Positions 1-7,922 are shown, counted from the stretch's first letter. The stretch: DNA of 39,438 nt from RGIG7213 sp045545665 (GCA_045545665.1 JAZQBL010000020.1:1-39438), one strand, 5' to 3'. Notes: generated from the sequence alone by a model not told the origin. Numbers and translations: made by a program.

Positions 1-2136
1 ATAATCTTGGCTTGTGCCTCTTCCGGTGTAGTTTCCATAAGAAACCAACTTGGTACCTCTTAACGGATGATAATATGAATCACACTCTACTATGGATAAG
101 CTTTTTTTAATTCCGCATTTTATCGCAAAAGAAATAAATGCTTGTAAATCTTTATCCTTGTACTTGTACGCATATTCATTGTACAAGCAATTTTCCTCCA
201 GTGCTTCTGCTAATAACTCTCCATTGTCATTGCCATATGCTTTTCCTAAGAACAGTTCCTTTGCACGAGATGAAAATATATCTCCATTTTTATCTGCATA
301 CAGAAACAGTTCATATTGAGAAAAATCCAAGTCGCTATTTTGCGTACAATACTTGGAAAAGGCCAGTATGTCTTGATAATACTTGTCATCTAACTTCCAA
401 TCGCCGTTTTTGTATCGTGTCAAAGCTTTTTCTATTTCAATACGAGGCCCATACTCTCGAATATCCAGTTCATCGCGAAAGAATGCACGAATTTTCTCAC
501 ACATCTTGTCTGCTTTTGTTGATGAGAGTACGAAACTTGTATCCACAATAGGAGTTGTTTTGGTGATGAGTGCCACATTGACAGGAAGGATATAAATGTC
601 AGAGCTTCGGTACATTTCTCCTTTAGAACTGCGGATTGTCAGTGACTGCTTCATGTTGCGTACAAAAGTATTTGATGTGTAATAGTCGAGATCATCGCAG
701 GCGTCTGCACAAAGTGCATAGAAGCGCTTTAACCAATCGCTTTGACGTGTTTTTAACAGTTGCTCTGCCTTTGTTCGTACCGGAGGTTCAAATATTCGTA
801 CAAACTCCTTGAATGTAAAGGCTTGTACACCTAAACTCTGAATGAAATTATCCACATTGGAATTTCGTTGTGCTGCGTTCATTATCCATGTCTTCTCGAT
901 GCCGAATAGAGACTGCATGTCCGGTTCTTTTAATACACTTGATATAGCGACAGGGCCAGCTAAAGCGTTCTCGGCAGACACATATCTTCCGTTTTTTGTG
1001 GGGAGATAATCATTCTTTCGAAATGCTACATAAACGTAATCCAATACATACTGATAAAAGATACTTAAATTATCCTTGTTATGAGGCAACACCTCAAAGA
1101 AGGAATGATTCATTAGTCCTTGCGCCTTTATTTCGGGCAAGTTGTCATTTATCAACTGGGATATAGCGCGAATCAACTTCACGTTGTCCGAACAATTTCG
1201 AACGCTGTCACGTGCAACAGTCGAAGCAAATGGTGCATTAATATGAAATCTCAACCCTGAATGTTCTTTCTCGGCTGGGAAGTAAATGAATGTGCGACCG
1301 CCACCCTTTACAGGTGCAATATAATCTTTTTTGTTTTTCTCATCGTATTCCAGCGAGAAAGCGATAGCGGTAGACAGCGTCTTGGGATTTCCTTGGTCAT
1401 CGGTAATATCTACCATTCGATCAAAACGCAACCAACGAGACTTGTACTCCTTCGATTCATTTGGCTTTTTGTATGTAACGGTCACATGATAATTCCCGTT
1501 GTCAACAAGTTCGACATAGCCGAGGTCACCGGAAGGAAGCATGTATTCTATTTTCTTGATGTTTTGCAAAAACAGTACCGCAGACGAGTCTAAAGCCTTT
1601 AAGCCGTCTAAACATTCATCAAATGCATCTTTAGCAGCCTTTTTGGGGTTGTTGAAAGGGAACGAGAACTTAGTCCATGCTACACCGTCATTATCAACTG
1701 TACTTACTTTCTCAACGCCACGAAACTCTGGAACAAAATAATCTTTGATTTTGAAGTGATAGTCTCCCGAGTGAATGATGGGTGTAGAGGTATAAGCAAA
1801 TACCGCTTTGAACCCAACTCCAAATTTGCCGATGCTGGTAGGGTCATCTTTTTTCTGACTGTTATGACCGATGTTGGTTATAGCATCAATATCCGCAATA
1901 TTGAAAGAGCGTTTTGTGCCGTTATGCTCAAAATCAATACTATTTCTATCCAGAATAAATCGAACAACCGTAGCCTTCATATCTTCGGCGTTTTGCAACA
2001 GCTCATAAATGAAGTGTGCGGTATCCGGATAAAGATCCGTCAAGAGCGCATGTATGCCATCAGTAAAATTGTTTTTTCTATGGGCCTCAATAAGGTCTTG
2101 TCTGTTCTTTATTAGCTGTTCTAATGTGATGGACAT
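1..2136 (-). CDS. Sacsin/HSP90-like (GHKL) ATPase, C-terminus outside window
   Basis: An open frame runs without a stop from ATG at 2136 to the left edge, giving at least 712 residues. The N-terminus has the sacsin-type histidine-kinase/HSP90 ATPase fold: ELLQNAED (residues 45-52, N-box with the Mg-binding Asn), HNG (71-73) and GKFGVGFKAVF (103-113, the glycine-rich ATP lid). The remaining 600 residues match no domain I can name. Its start shares one base with the helicase stop (TAATG), with GAGGTG just upstream as ribosome binding site, so the two are translationally coupled and probably act together. Proteins of this fold are frequent in phage-defence islands. The role in defence is inferred from the operon and the mobile surroundings, not from catalysis. 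Nuclease or other effector domains could lie past the edge. Confidence 0.85.
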   Translation of the reverse strand, partial: MSITLEQLIKNRQDLIEAHRKNNFTDGIHALLTDLYPDTAHFIYELLQNAEDMKATVVRFILDRNSIDFEHNGTKRSFNIADIDAITNIGHNSQKKDDPTSIGKFGVGFKAVFAYTSTPIIHSGDYHFKIKDYFVPEFRGVEKVSTVDNDGVAWTKFSFPFNNPKKAAKDAFDECLDGLKALDSSAVLFLQNIKKIEYMLPSGDLGYVELVDNGNYHVTVTYKKPNESKEYKSRWLRFDRMVDITDDQGNPKTLSTAIAFSLEYDEKNKKDYIAPVKGGGRTFIYFPAEKEHSGLRFHINAPFASTVARDSVRNCSDNVKLIRAISQLINDNLPEIKAQGLMNHSFFEVLPHNKDNLSIFYQYVLDYVYVAFRKNDYLPTKNGRYVSAENALAGPVAISSVLKEPDMQSLFGIEKTWIMNAAQRNSNVDNFIQSLGVQAFTFKEFVRIFEPPVRTKAEQLLKTRQSDWLKRFYALCADACDDLDYYTSNTFVRNMKQSLTIRSSKGEMYRSSDIYILPVNVALITKTTPIVDTSFVLSSTKADKMCEKIRAFFRDELDIREYGPRIEIEKALTRYKNGDWKLDDKYYQDILAFSKYCTQNSDLDFSQYELFLYADKNGDIFSSRAKELFLGKAYGNDNGELLAEALEENCLYNEYAYKYKDKDLQAFISFAIKCGIKKSLSIVECDSYYHPLRGTKLVSYGNYTGRGTSQDY

Positions 2137-5100
2137 TATATCACCTCGATTGTTCCGGATGCGAAGTGTTTGACAAGTATATCGGATTGCAAACGACCAT
2201 TAAGTGCATCCTCTTTTTCTTTCCATGCAAGTTCAAGTTTTTGAATGCGAGCATGATACATGGTGCGGATTCGTTCGTTTTTTGCTTGCTGGAAGCTATA
2301 GCGTGCCTTTTCAATTTGCTTTGTATAATATCTGTTGAGCGTTGAAAGTTTGCGGGCAATAATATCTTCATTTATCTGCAGCAACCTCTCTTTGGCTGTT
2401 TTCTGTTGATTGTAAATATGTGCATCAAGAGGAGTTAAATCCGGCGCAGCTATCTCAGCAGATTCCTTCGCTGTAAGAAGGATGTTTTCAAACTCCGAAA
2501 GTGTAATAGACACGGGTTGATTACGCATATAGTCGAACAATAGAACCTGGATATCTGTAGATTGGCGATACCCACATTCCTTCCACTCATGACAAGCAAA
2601 GAGGTATTTACCCTGTTTAAGTGCGCACGGCTCGGAAACAATACATGAAGTATGGAACCCCTCAGAAGCTTCAGCGTTCTGTTCTAATGCCATTATAATG
2701 AGCGGGTGGGTTGCGGTAATAGTGAGCATTTGATCGGGGCAATCCGTATCCGTGCTATCAAAGTTCAAAACAATATTCTGATTATCCGACAACAAATACT
2801 TTTCAAGATCAGCTAACTGCATACTGTTTCTATCGACTTTGCGTTGACGTCTCATATGTGTAATCTTTGAAAGGAGCGCTTGTTTTTCTGGTTTGAAAAC
2901 ACGAAGTCTCAGACGAGCATGAGAAATGTCTGTACAAATGATAGCTGAAAAGCTTTTTTGTAAATAGCCACGAACCAAATGCTTTTGCCACTGGATTTGA
3001 GCATTTCGTTCATTTGTTACAGAGGTTTCATTTGCTTCGATATCCATGATGAACAACTCTCGGGAAGCATTTTCAAACTGTCGCTGTTCATCGGCCAAAC
3101 GGATTACGTTATCGATCAGCTGCTGAGCACGAATTGTCTGTTGCTGTTCCGTAAGAGACATATCAAAAGCTGTCATGCTCAATTCAGTAGCAACTTCACC
3201 CAAAACACCTTCCAAATCACCGATAGTCGAATTGAATATGCCAAGTCTATCATAGCAACGATAGAAGATTTTCTCTTCAACAGTTCCATCAGTAATGAAG
3301 TTGTAAATCTGAACCTTGGGGCTTTTTTGACCAAAACGGTCGATACGGCCTATACGCTGTTCAATTTTCATCGGGTTCCATGGAATATCATAGTTAACCA
3401 TGCGACTACAAAATTCGTAGTCAAGACCTTCACAGCCGACTTCGGAACAAAGCAGTACATCAATCGCATTGGGATCTTCTTTAGGTAAACGGAACCGCTG
3501 TCGGAGATCATCACGGTCTTCAGTTGATGTATCACCGGTGATAACCTCAACTCGAACACCAGCTGCTGAGATAATATCCTTCAAATAACGCAAAGTATGC
3601 TTGAAAAACGAAAATACTAACAGCTTACCTGCTTCCGTATTATGTACAGTCTCATGGATAATGGCGAGTAGTTGATTGGCCTTGGAATCCGTTTCGGGTA
3701 AGTCAACAGCAAGTTCTTTCAGATGGTCTGCCCACTCATGGAAATCAATATCGTCCAAATCAATCTCGTCGAAATCGAACTCATATCCCCAGTCATCGCT
3801 TACTTCCGATACTGACAACAAGCCCCGCTCGATGAATTGATCCAGAAGCAGAACAAATGCGGGGAGCGAGCTGGTAATTTGGCGTTCAATTGTTGACATG
3901 ATTAGCTTTGCGGTACGTTCACCATATCGTTTTCTAAGTGCCGTATGCTTAAAATCTTTGACTGCATCATAGAATGCTTGTTCGGCATCGTTATACACGG
4001 TCGATACAGTAATTGGCTCTCGAATGGTAAACTCACCGATGTCTTTTCTCTTCGTTCTATTGATTACATGGGAAAATGTATGTAATGATTCCAGATCACG
4101 CAAGCAAGCGATTCTTTCTTCATCACTAAAGGGTACAGACTCTTTTTCAAGACGATCAATCCAGTAAGCAAGAAGATTGTTATTTGAGAAGGCCTTTCGT
4201 GCCCACTCGTTTATGCATACTTGTTTTAATTCTTCTGCAGCCTGTGCCTGCCAGTTCTCGTCAGAAACATTTCTGACATGACGAATTGCAGCATTGATAA
4301 ACTGGTTGGGTTCAGCCATAGCAGAAAAAACAGCCTCGTCCATAAACTCATCCGGGAGCAGCAAATTCAACAGAGAAAATAAGTCGCCAGAGCCTAATTG
4401 CAGAGGGGTAGCACTCAAGAACACGGCAACATCGCAACTCTCGCAGAAATACTCGACGATTTGGTGCGATTTGCTATTTCGGTTAATAACATGATGCGCC
4501 TCGTCAACAATTAGCATGTCAAAACTTGCCAAGTCTTCCATAAGTTCAAGGCGAGTAATGTTTTCCTCCCTGCGCAACATTTCTAAGCCAACTATGCACT
4601 TTCTGCATTCGTATGGCCATGCACCCTCCATCTCCAACTCGTCGAAGCAATAGCTCAATCTATCAGATGTCAAAACTTCAAACGCTTCATCGAAGCGAGT
4701 TTTCATTTCTCTGCGCCATTTGGAAGTCAGATCCTTAGGGCAAATGATAATTGCGCTTTTTACGCTATCACGCTTTTCAAATTCTTTTAGTATGATGCCA
4801 GTTTCAATGGTTTTACCAACACCAACCTCATCTGCAATCAATATTCTGGGACGTTCAGCTTTTAACATTCTTGCCAAAGGTCTAAACTGAAACGGAATGA
4901 ACTTGATGTTACCAGAGTTCAATGCGAACATAGTTGATGCTGAGTTAATTCGCAGTTTTTGAGTAGCATATACTCCCAAAAAATCATTCAACGATAGCTT
5001 TTTGCTTACGTGAGAATCTGTAATAAGCTTCAACTGATTCTCGAAATATATAGCCATGTTAGTTGCATCATGGAATACTTGGTAACGTGTAGCCGCTTCG

Positions 5101-5180
5101 GCAGAGGGGATAACAGATATTACAACGCCTACAACGCTATTATCTATCGCCAAGCAAACTTCGTCTCCGATATTAAACAT
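2136..5180 (-). CDS. SNF2/RapA-like superfamily 2 helicase, defence-type
   Basis: A 1014-residue DNA-dependent ATPase/helicase. Motifs in order: Walker A DEVGVGKT (residues 117-124), motif II VDEAHH (DEAH 226-229), motif III SATP (256-259), then in the second RecA domain GCEGLD (582-587) and QRIGRIDRFGQ (608-618). The N-terminal 70 residues look like a small beta-barrel. About 400 residues follow the motor, with lysine/glutamate-rich, coiled-coil-like helices near the end. A longer frame opens at 5228, but ATG 5180 is preferred: AGAGGGG lies seven bases upstream and the overlap with the XRE gene is eight bases. The general layout resembles SNF2 proteins such as DrmD of DISARM or HepA/RapA, but no DISARM partner is visible. 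It presumably translocates on DNA for the coupled ATPase downstream. Confidence 0.88.
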   Translation of the reverse strand: MFNIGDEVCLAIDNSVVGVVISVIPSAEAATRYQVFHDATNMAIYFENQLKLITDSHVSKKLSLNDFLGVYATQKLRINSASTMFALNSGNIKFIPFQFRPLARMLKAERPRILIADEVGVGKTIETGIILKEFEKRDSVKSAIIICPKDLTSKWRREMKTRFDEAFEVLTSDRLSYCFDELEMEGAWPYECRKCIVGLEMLRREENITRLELMEDLASFDMLIVDEAHHVINRNSKSHQIVEYFCESCDVAVFLSATPLQLGSGDLFSLLNLLLPDEFMDEAVFSAMAEPNQFINAAIRHVRNVSDENWQAQAAEELKQVCINEWARKAFSNNNLLAYWIDRLEKESVPFSDEERIACLRDLESLHTFSHVINRTKRKDIGEFTIREPITVSTVYNDAEQAFYDAVKDFKHTALRKRYGERTAKLIMSTIERQITSSLPAFVLLLDQFIERGLLSVSEVSDDWGYEFDFDEIDLDDIDFHEWADHLKELAVDLPETDSKANQLLAIIHETVHNTEAGKLLVFSFFKHTLRYLKDIISAAGVRVEVITGDTSTEDRDDLRQRFRLPKEDPNAIDVLLCSEVGCEGLDYEFCSRMVNYDIPWNPMKIEQRIGRIDRFGQKSPKVQIYNFITDGTVEEKIFYRCYDRLGIFNSTIGDLEGVLGEVATELSMTAFDMSLTEQQQTIRAQQLIDNVIRLADEQRQFENASRELFIMDIEANETSVTNERNAQIQWQKHLVRGYLQKSFSAIICTDISHARLRLRVFKPEKQALLSKITHMRRQRKVDRNSMQLADLEKYLLSDNQNIVLNFDSTDTDCPDQMLTITATHPLIIMALEQNAEASEGFHTSCIVSEPCALKQGKYLFACHEWKECGYRQSTDIQVLLFDYMRNQPVSITLSEFENILLTAKESAEIAAPDLTPLDAHIYNQQKTAKERLLQINEDIIARKLSTLNRYYTKQIEKARYSFQQAKNERIRTMYHARIQKLELAWKEKEDALNGRLQSDILVKHFASGTIEVI

Positions 5181-5403
5181 CGTCATCCCCCTCTTTCTCT
5201 GAATCATCGATAAATCCCAGAATGTCATTGGGAGTGCAATTCATCGCTTGAGAAATGCTCTCTACTTTGTATGATGCCACATACTTACCATTTTTGATTT
5301 TGGGAATAATATTGGCCGATATGTTGGCTTTTCTCAGCAATTCTGCATTGGACACATCTTTTTCAATCATTAAATGCAAAAGACGTTTATAACTCACAGC
5401 CAT
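5173..5403 (-). CDS. XRE/Cro-type helix-turn-helix regulator
   Basis: A 76-residue protein that is essentially one helix-turn-helix domain of the small Cro/YozG type. The recognition region is around SNAELLRKANISANIIPKIK, and the end is very acidic (EKEGDDDV). Start ATG 5403 follows GGAGGGG, and the alternative upstream start is buried in this site. The helicase start lies inside the last codons of this gene (ATGTTTAA), so it leads the defence-type operon and is the likely autoregulator. An extended -10 element sits 35-43 bases upstream of the start. Confidence 0.85.
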   Translation of the reverse strand: MAVSYKRLLHLMIEKDVSNAELLRKANISANIIPKIKNGKYVASYKVESISQAMNCTPNDILGFIDDSEKEGDDDV

Positions 5404-5437
5404 TTCGCCCCCTCCCGACAAGTAATAAATATATTAA

Positions 5438-5446
5438 ATCATATCA
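5438..5446 (-). promoter_or_regulatory. Extended -10 promoter for the XRE-helicase-ATPase operon
   Basis: On the minus strand TGATATGAT, an extended -10 (TG-n-TATGAT), lies about 40 bases upstream of the XRE start. No good -35 is visible 17 bases further up, which fits an extended -10 promoter. Confidence 0.4.
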
Positions 5447-5553
5447 TATTCCTGTGAATTTTTCTATGGTTATACAAAAAAATATCATCCTTTTCTGCTG
5501 TTTGGCACAGGTCATTAGGCTTCACTTCTTATATGTACCGACTCGTACCAATA

Positions 5554-5590
5554 AAGATGGGTCTTGCACAATATTGGAGCGCAAGTCCCG
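5554..5590 (-). other. Stem-loop between DUF6809 gene and XRE operon
   Basis: On the minus strand GGGACTTGCGC and GTGCAAGACCC can pair over 11 positions with one mismatch and one wobble, around a nine-base loop. It lies 15 bases after the DUF6809 stop. There is no long U-run, so it may be a weak terminator or an element-specific structure. The 5447-5553 stretch beyond it also has GGTAC twice, five bases apart, a possible operator. Confidence 0.35.
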
Positions 5591-5604
5591 TTTGAAACAT
5601 TCGC

Positions 5605-5871
5605 TTATTCTTCTATGACTTCCAACATCATCCTGACTCCCAACTTAAATCCATTCTGAAAGATCAAACAGTATGTATTGTTTTTATGCTCTCGCACACA
5701 ATCTGTGTATTTTTCAAACAGTTCTTTCCGCTCGCCCGTCATAGTGACTTTGAACTTTTCTTCATTCATGTAAATCAGCTCCAGAAGCTTTTTGTATTCT
5801 TTACAAGAGGATGTGTCATAATACTCAGTTGGCTCGAGATTGCCGTACCAAAATTCTTCAAGGATTCTCAT
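5605..5871 (-). CDS. DUF6809-like small protein of clostridial mobile elements
   Basis: An 88-residue protein beginning MRILEEFWYGNLEP and ending FKLGVRMMLEVIEE. The LWYGN-type start, the central NEEKF..TMTGERKELFEKY helix and the GFKLG..MMLEV end match what I remember of DUF6809, small cytosolic proteins encoded on integrative elements of Clostridia. Function is unknown. GAGGCGG precedes the start. It lies between a TnpV remnant and the XRE operon in the same direction, supporting a mobile-element origin. The family name rests on memory of the pattern. Confidence 0.7.
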   Translation of the reverse strand: MRILEEFWYGNLEPTEYYDTSSCKEYKKLLELIYMNEEKFKVTMTGERKELFEKYTDCVREHKNNTYCLIFQNGFKLGVRMMLEVIEE

Positions 5872-5894
5872 ACTGCATCCGCCTCATAGATCAT

Positions 5895-6040
5895 TTATCG
5901 GAGGAGGATTTCCTCTGCTCGATTACAGATGTTGTTCATAGTTCCAATCCATGCCATCTGGTCGGTTGCCTTCATGCCCTCTGTTACCCCCTCTGCCACT
6001 TTCATTCGCTCAATGCTCTGTTTAGCCACCCACATCTGAC
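5895..6040 (-). pseudogene. Remnant of transposon-encoded protein TnpV
   Basis: One minus-strand frame encodes VAEGVTEGMKATDQMAWIG followed by TMNNICNRAEEILLR and a stop. This is the characteristic C-terminus of TnpV, a small protein of Tn4451-like and other clostridial mobilisable transposons. The residues expected before it (WVAKQSIERMK) are in a different frame, so a frameshift separates the two parts. The N-terminal two thirds, about 80 residues, are absent. Not functional. Confidence 0.6.
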
Positions 6041-6060
6041 AGCTGGCGTAAAATAGTTAA

Positions 6061-6500
6061 TTTTTCGTCTTAACTGTTTTACGAGCCCCCACCAATTCCT
6101 CGGGAGATTTTTTGTGTATGTATAATTTCGCCTTTCATTTTTCTACCGCTTTTCCAAAATTGCCTCGTTTTTAGCTTGTTTTTCTCTTTTCCGAAGGATA
6201 GGCAAGGACGGCGAAGGACGGCAAATAACTGATTATAAGTGACAGCGACTAAAACTACCTCAGGGTTCGAATTGTGACAGCTTTTTAACACTTTTTTTCT
6301 CACTTGAAAAAGCATTTGAACTGTGATATAATGGTTTTGGAACAAATTTACGGTCTGCGGTAAACAAAAGTGACCACACGTCCCTCCCGCCTTGCAAAAG
6401 CCGTGCATTTTTCTCGGAAGGGGCAATAAAGCGGTCACTAATTGGCTGAAATTTGCGGAAATTAGGGACAGTGAGGGACAGAAAGAGCCTGTGTGACAGC
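6061..6500. other. Non-coding element end with GTGACAGC repeats
   Basis: No credible gene is seen here; the long minus-strand frame across it is the antisense of the tRNA fragment plus non-coding DNA. It holds three direct copies of GTGACAGC (6239-6246, 6274-6281, 6493-6500), the last abutting the tRNA-Ser fragment, and an inverted GTGACC/GGTCAC pair near 6370 and 6432. The repeats could be arm-type integrase sites of an attachment region; this is inference. Confidence 0.35.
6304..6332 (+). promoter_or_regulatory. Strong sigma-A-type promoter reading toward tRNA fragment
   Basis: TTGAAA (6304-6309) and TATAAT (6327-6332) are separated by exactly 17 bases. No coding sequence with a ribosome binding site follows before 6619. 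Transcription would start near 6340, cross the tRNA-Ser remnant and meet the terminator at 6563-6594. Confidence 0.5.
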
Positions 6501-6502
6501 TG

Positions 6503-6558
6503 CTCGAAATCAGTTTGCGCTCACGCGCACGAGGGTTAGAATCCCTCTTTCTCCGCCA
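6503..6558 (+). tRNA. Decayed 3' half of tRNA-Ser(CGA), probable att site
   Basis: Anticodon loop CTCGAAA, a long variable arm (TGCGC TCAC GCGCA), a T arm with five paired bases each side (GAGGG/CCCTC) and a 3' end TTTCTCC-G-CCA identify a class II tRNA-Ser. The 5' half is missing: no matching acceptor strand, D arm or 5' anticodon stem lies upstream. The T loop reads TTAGAAT instead of TTCGAAT, losing invariant C56, so it is drifting. This is what remains distal to an element integrated into a tRNA 3' end, so the intact tRNA should be left of the window. Confidence 0.65.
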
Positions 6559-6562
6559 CATT

Positions 6563-6594
6563 GAGCCTAAAATCTCCGATTTTAGGCTCTTTTA
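6563..6594 (+). terminator. Intrinsic terminator after tRNA-Ser fragment
   Basis: GAGCCTAAAATC and GATTTTAGGCTC form a perfect 12-bp stem around loop TCC, followed by TTTTA. It is five bases after the CCA end, probably the original terminator of the tRNA gene. Confidence 0.85.
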
Positions 6595-6618
6595 CGTTTG
6601 AAATGAAAGGACATATTT

Positions 6619-7602
6619 ATGTTGGGATTGAAGATTAGAAAAACATCGAATCTACACAAGCTTGCAATAATCGGAAATGGTTTTGATCTCGCACATAATT
6701 ACAAGACACTATATAGTTCATTTGTAAATAGCACTTCGTCTCCAGTGTTAGATAAGTTCAAAGCATACTGTGATGATGAGCCCGCCATCAAAACATGGTA
6801 TGACTTTGAAAACAACATAAATACGTTAACGCATAGTCTTTTCTTACAATCACTTGCCGAAGAACAAGAGTATGAAGAAAATCGGAATAAAGTAGCCGAA
6901 TTAAGAGACTTATTTTCAGCACTCTCCGATTTGCTTATAGATTATCTTCAAAAAGAGATTGCAAACAATCCTTTTGAACAAAAAGAGTCCATCAAGAAAA
7001 ACCTTGATTCGAAAACTATAGCAATAAACTTTAATTATACCGACACGGCAAAAAAATATATTAAAAACGTAATTGACATACATGGCTCCCTCGAAGAAAG
7101 GGATATTATTTTGGGATATGATTACAGAGCTGAACCTTGTCTTGCTCAATATGAAGATATGTGTTGGTCGAAAACATTTTGCCGAGAAAGTCTTGCTCTT
7201 CGCAGATTTTTACGCAAATGGAACAAATTAATTAATTCAAAAAAGCAAAAAGTACTTATATCTTCCTTAGAATCCTATCACCATTGGGAAAATTCCGGAC
7301 GAGGTATTGACGAAGAGATTGAAAAATGTATTCCTTCATATCGTTTCATTGATAGATTCATATCTAAGCAGAGAAGAAAATCCAATATCGATAGAATTAA
7401 TTATTCTAAAATTGATACTATCATAGTATTAGGTCACGGAATTGAAGCCGATCGTGTACTGTTGGAAAAAATTATATCAAAATGTACCACAATAAACGAA
7501 GTTATTATCTATCGTTATGAAGGCGAGAGCGACGATGAATATGGAAGAAAAGAAGACTTTTTCAAACCATATTGTAAAAAAATAACCGAAGTATTCTATT
7601 AA
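6619..7602 (+). CDS. AbiH-family abortive infection protein
   Basis: A 327-residue protein of the AbiH family, named after a lactococcal phage abortive-infection protein. Visible hallmarks are the N-terminal LAIIGNGFDLAHNYKTLYSS (residues 15-34), a central FNYTDT..KYIKNVIDIHGSL block (about 138-157) and a C-terminal LGHGIEADRVLLEKI block. The family usually has the NGFDLAHGL start, an FNYT..IHG core and a late GHSL-like motif. Function is unknown beyond phage exclusion in the founding member. GAAAGGA lies seven bases before the ATG. The gene sits directly beyond the tRNA-Ser attachment remnant, is visibly A+T-rich, and has its own terminator, so it looks like independently acquired cargo. Confidence 0.85.
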   Translation: MLGLKIRKTSNLHKLAIIGNGFDLAHNYKTLYSSFVNSTSSPVLDKFKAYCDDEPAIKTWYDFENNINTLTHSLFLQSLAEEQEYEENRNKVAELRDLFSALSDLLIDYLQKEIANNPFEQKESIKKNLDSKTIAINFNYTDTAKKYIKNVIDIHGSLEERDIILGYDYRAEPCLAQYEDMCWSKTFCRESLALRRFLRKWNKLINSKKQKVLISSLESYHHWENSGRGIDEEIEKCIPSYRFIDRFISKQRRKSNIDRINYSKIDTIIVLGHGIEADRVLLEKIISKCTTINEVIIYRYEGESDDEYGRKEDFFKPYCKKITEVFY

Positions 7603-7623
7603 ACAAATTTTGCAATATTATCC

Positions 7624-7657
7624 AAAGCCAGAAGCGTGTGCTTCTGGCTTTGCTTTT
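7624..7657 (+). terminator. Terminator of AbiH gene
   Basis: AAAGCCAGAAGC / GCTTCTGGCTTT is a perfect 12-bp stem with loop GTGT, followed by GCTTTT, 21 bases after the AbiH stop. Confidence 0.85.
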
Positions 7658-7671
7658 GAGATTATGCTCTC

Positions 7672-7922
7672 TCACCCCAGCGCTTTACTCATTGCCGTGC
7701 CGGTGTCTGCTTTCGTCACGGCATCGAGACACCTGTAAATATTCGCCGGAGTGCTCATAATCGGCACGCCCTGTGTGAGGCGCAGGAGTGGCCACGATCG
7801 TGGAAGCGGCTCTTCTTCAGGTTATGCTTCTTCAGAAGCTATCCGAAGTGTCCGGTGACAAAGTCGGAATCGTAGAGCTTGCTGAGCGGACGCACGATTT
7901 GTCCGTCGTTTGTCTAATTCTA
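7672..7922 (-). pseudogene. Decayed tyrosine integrase, C-terminal catalytic domain
   Basis: On the minus strand the frame PLSKLYDSDFVTGHFG, stop TAG (7841-7839), LLKKHNLKKSRFHD, RGHSCAS aligns with the end of phage-type integrases (..DYVTRHF.KLLKK...IRFHDLRHSCAS..). Another frame continues LTQGVPIM, TPANIYRCLDAVTKADTGTA and a final MSKALG before TGA. The box HDLRHS reads HDRGHS, so the catalytic Arg is displaced. A frameshift and a deletion of about 20 residues follow SCAS. The nonsense codon, frameshift and broken active site make this clearly dead. Confidence 0.7.

Noticed and set aside
138..595. Plus-strand frames in the first 2.1 kb
   Set aside because: All are antisense of the long open ATPase frame on the minus strand.
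2979..3488. 169-codon plus-strand frame
   Set aside because: Lies inside the SNF2 helicase on the opposite strand; no site or family features.
1..5403. Assignment of the operon to DISARM
   Set aside because: Only a SNF2-like helicase is shared; no DUF1998 helicase, DrmB, PLD protein or methylase is visible in the window.
6480..6560. Intact tRNA-Ser
   Set aside because: No 5' acceptor strand, D arm or matching anticodon stem upstream, and the T loop has lost C56.
6079..6561. 160-codon minus-strand frame starting MWRRKRDSNPRARER
   Set aside because: It is the antisense of the tRNA-Ser fragment, a common false call, continued through non-coding DNA with no ribosome binding site.
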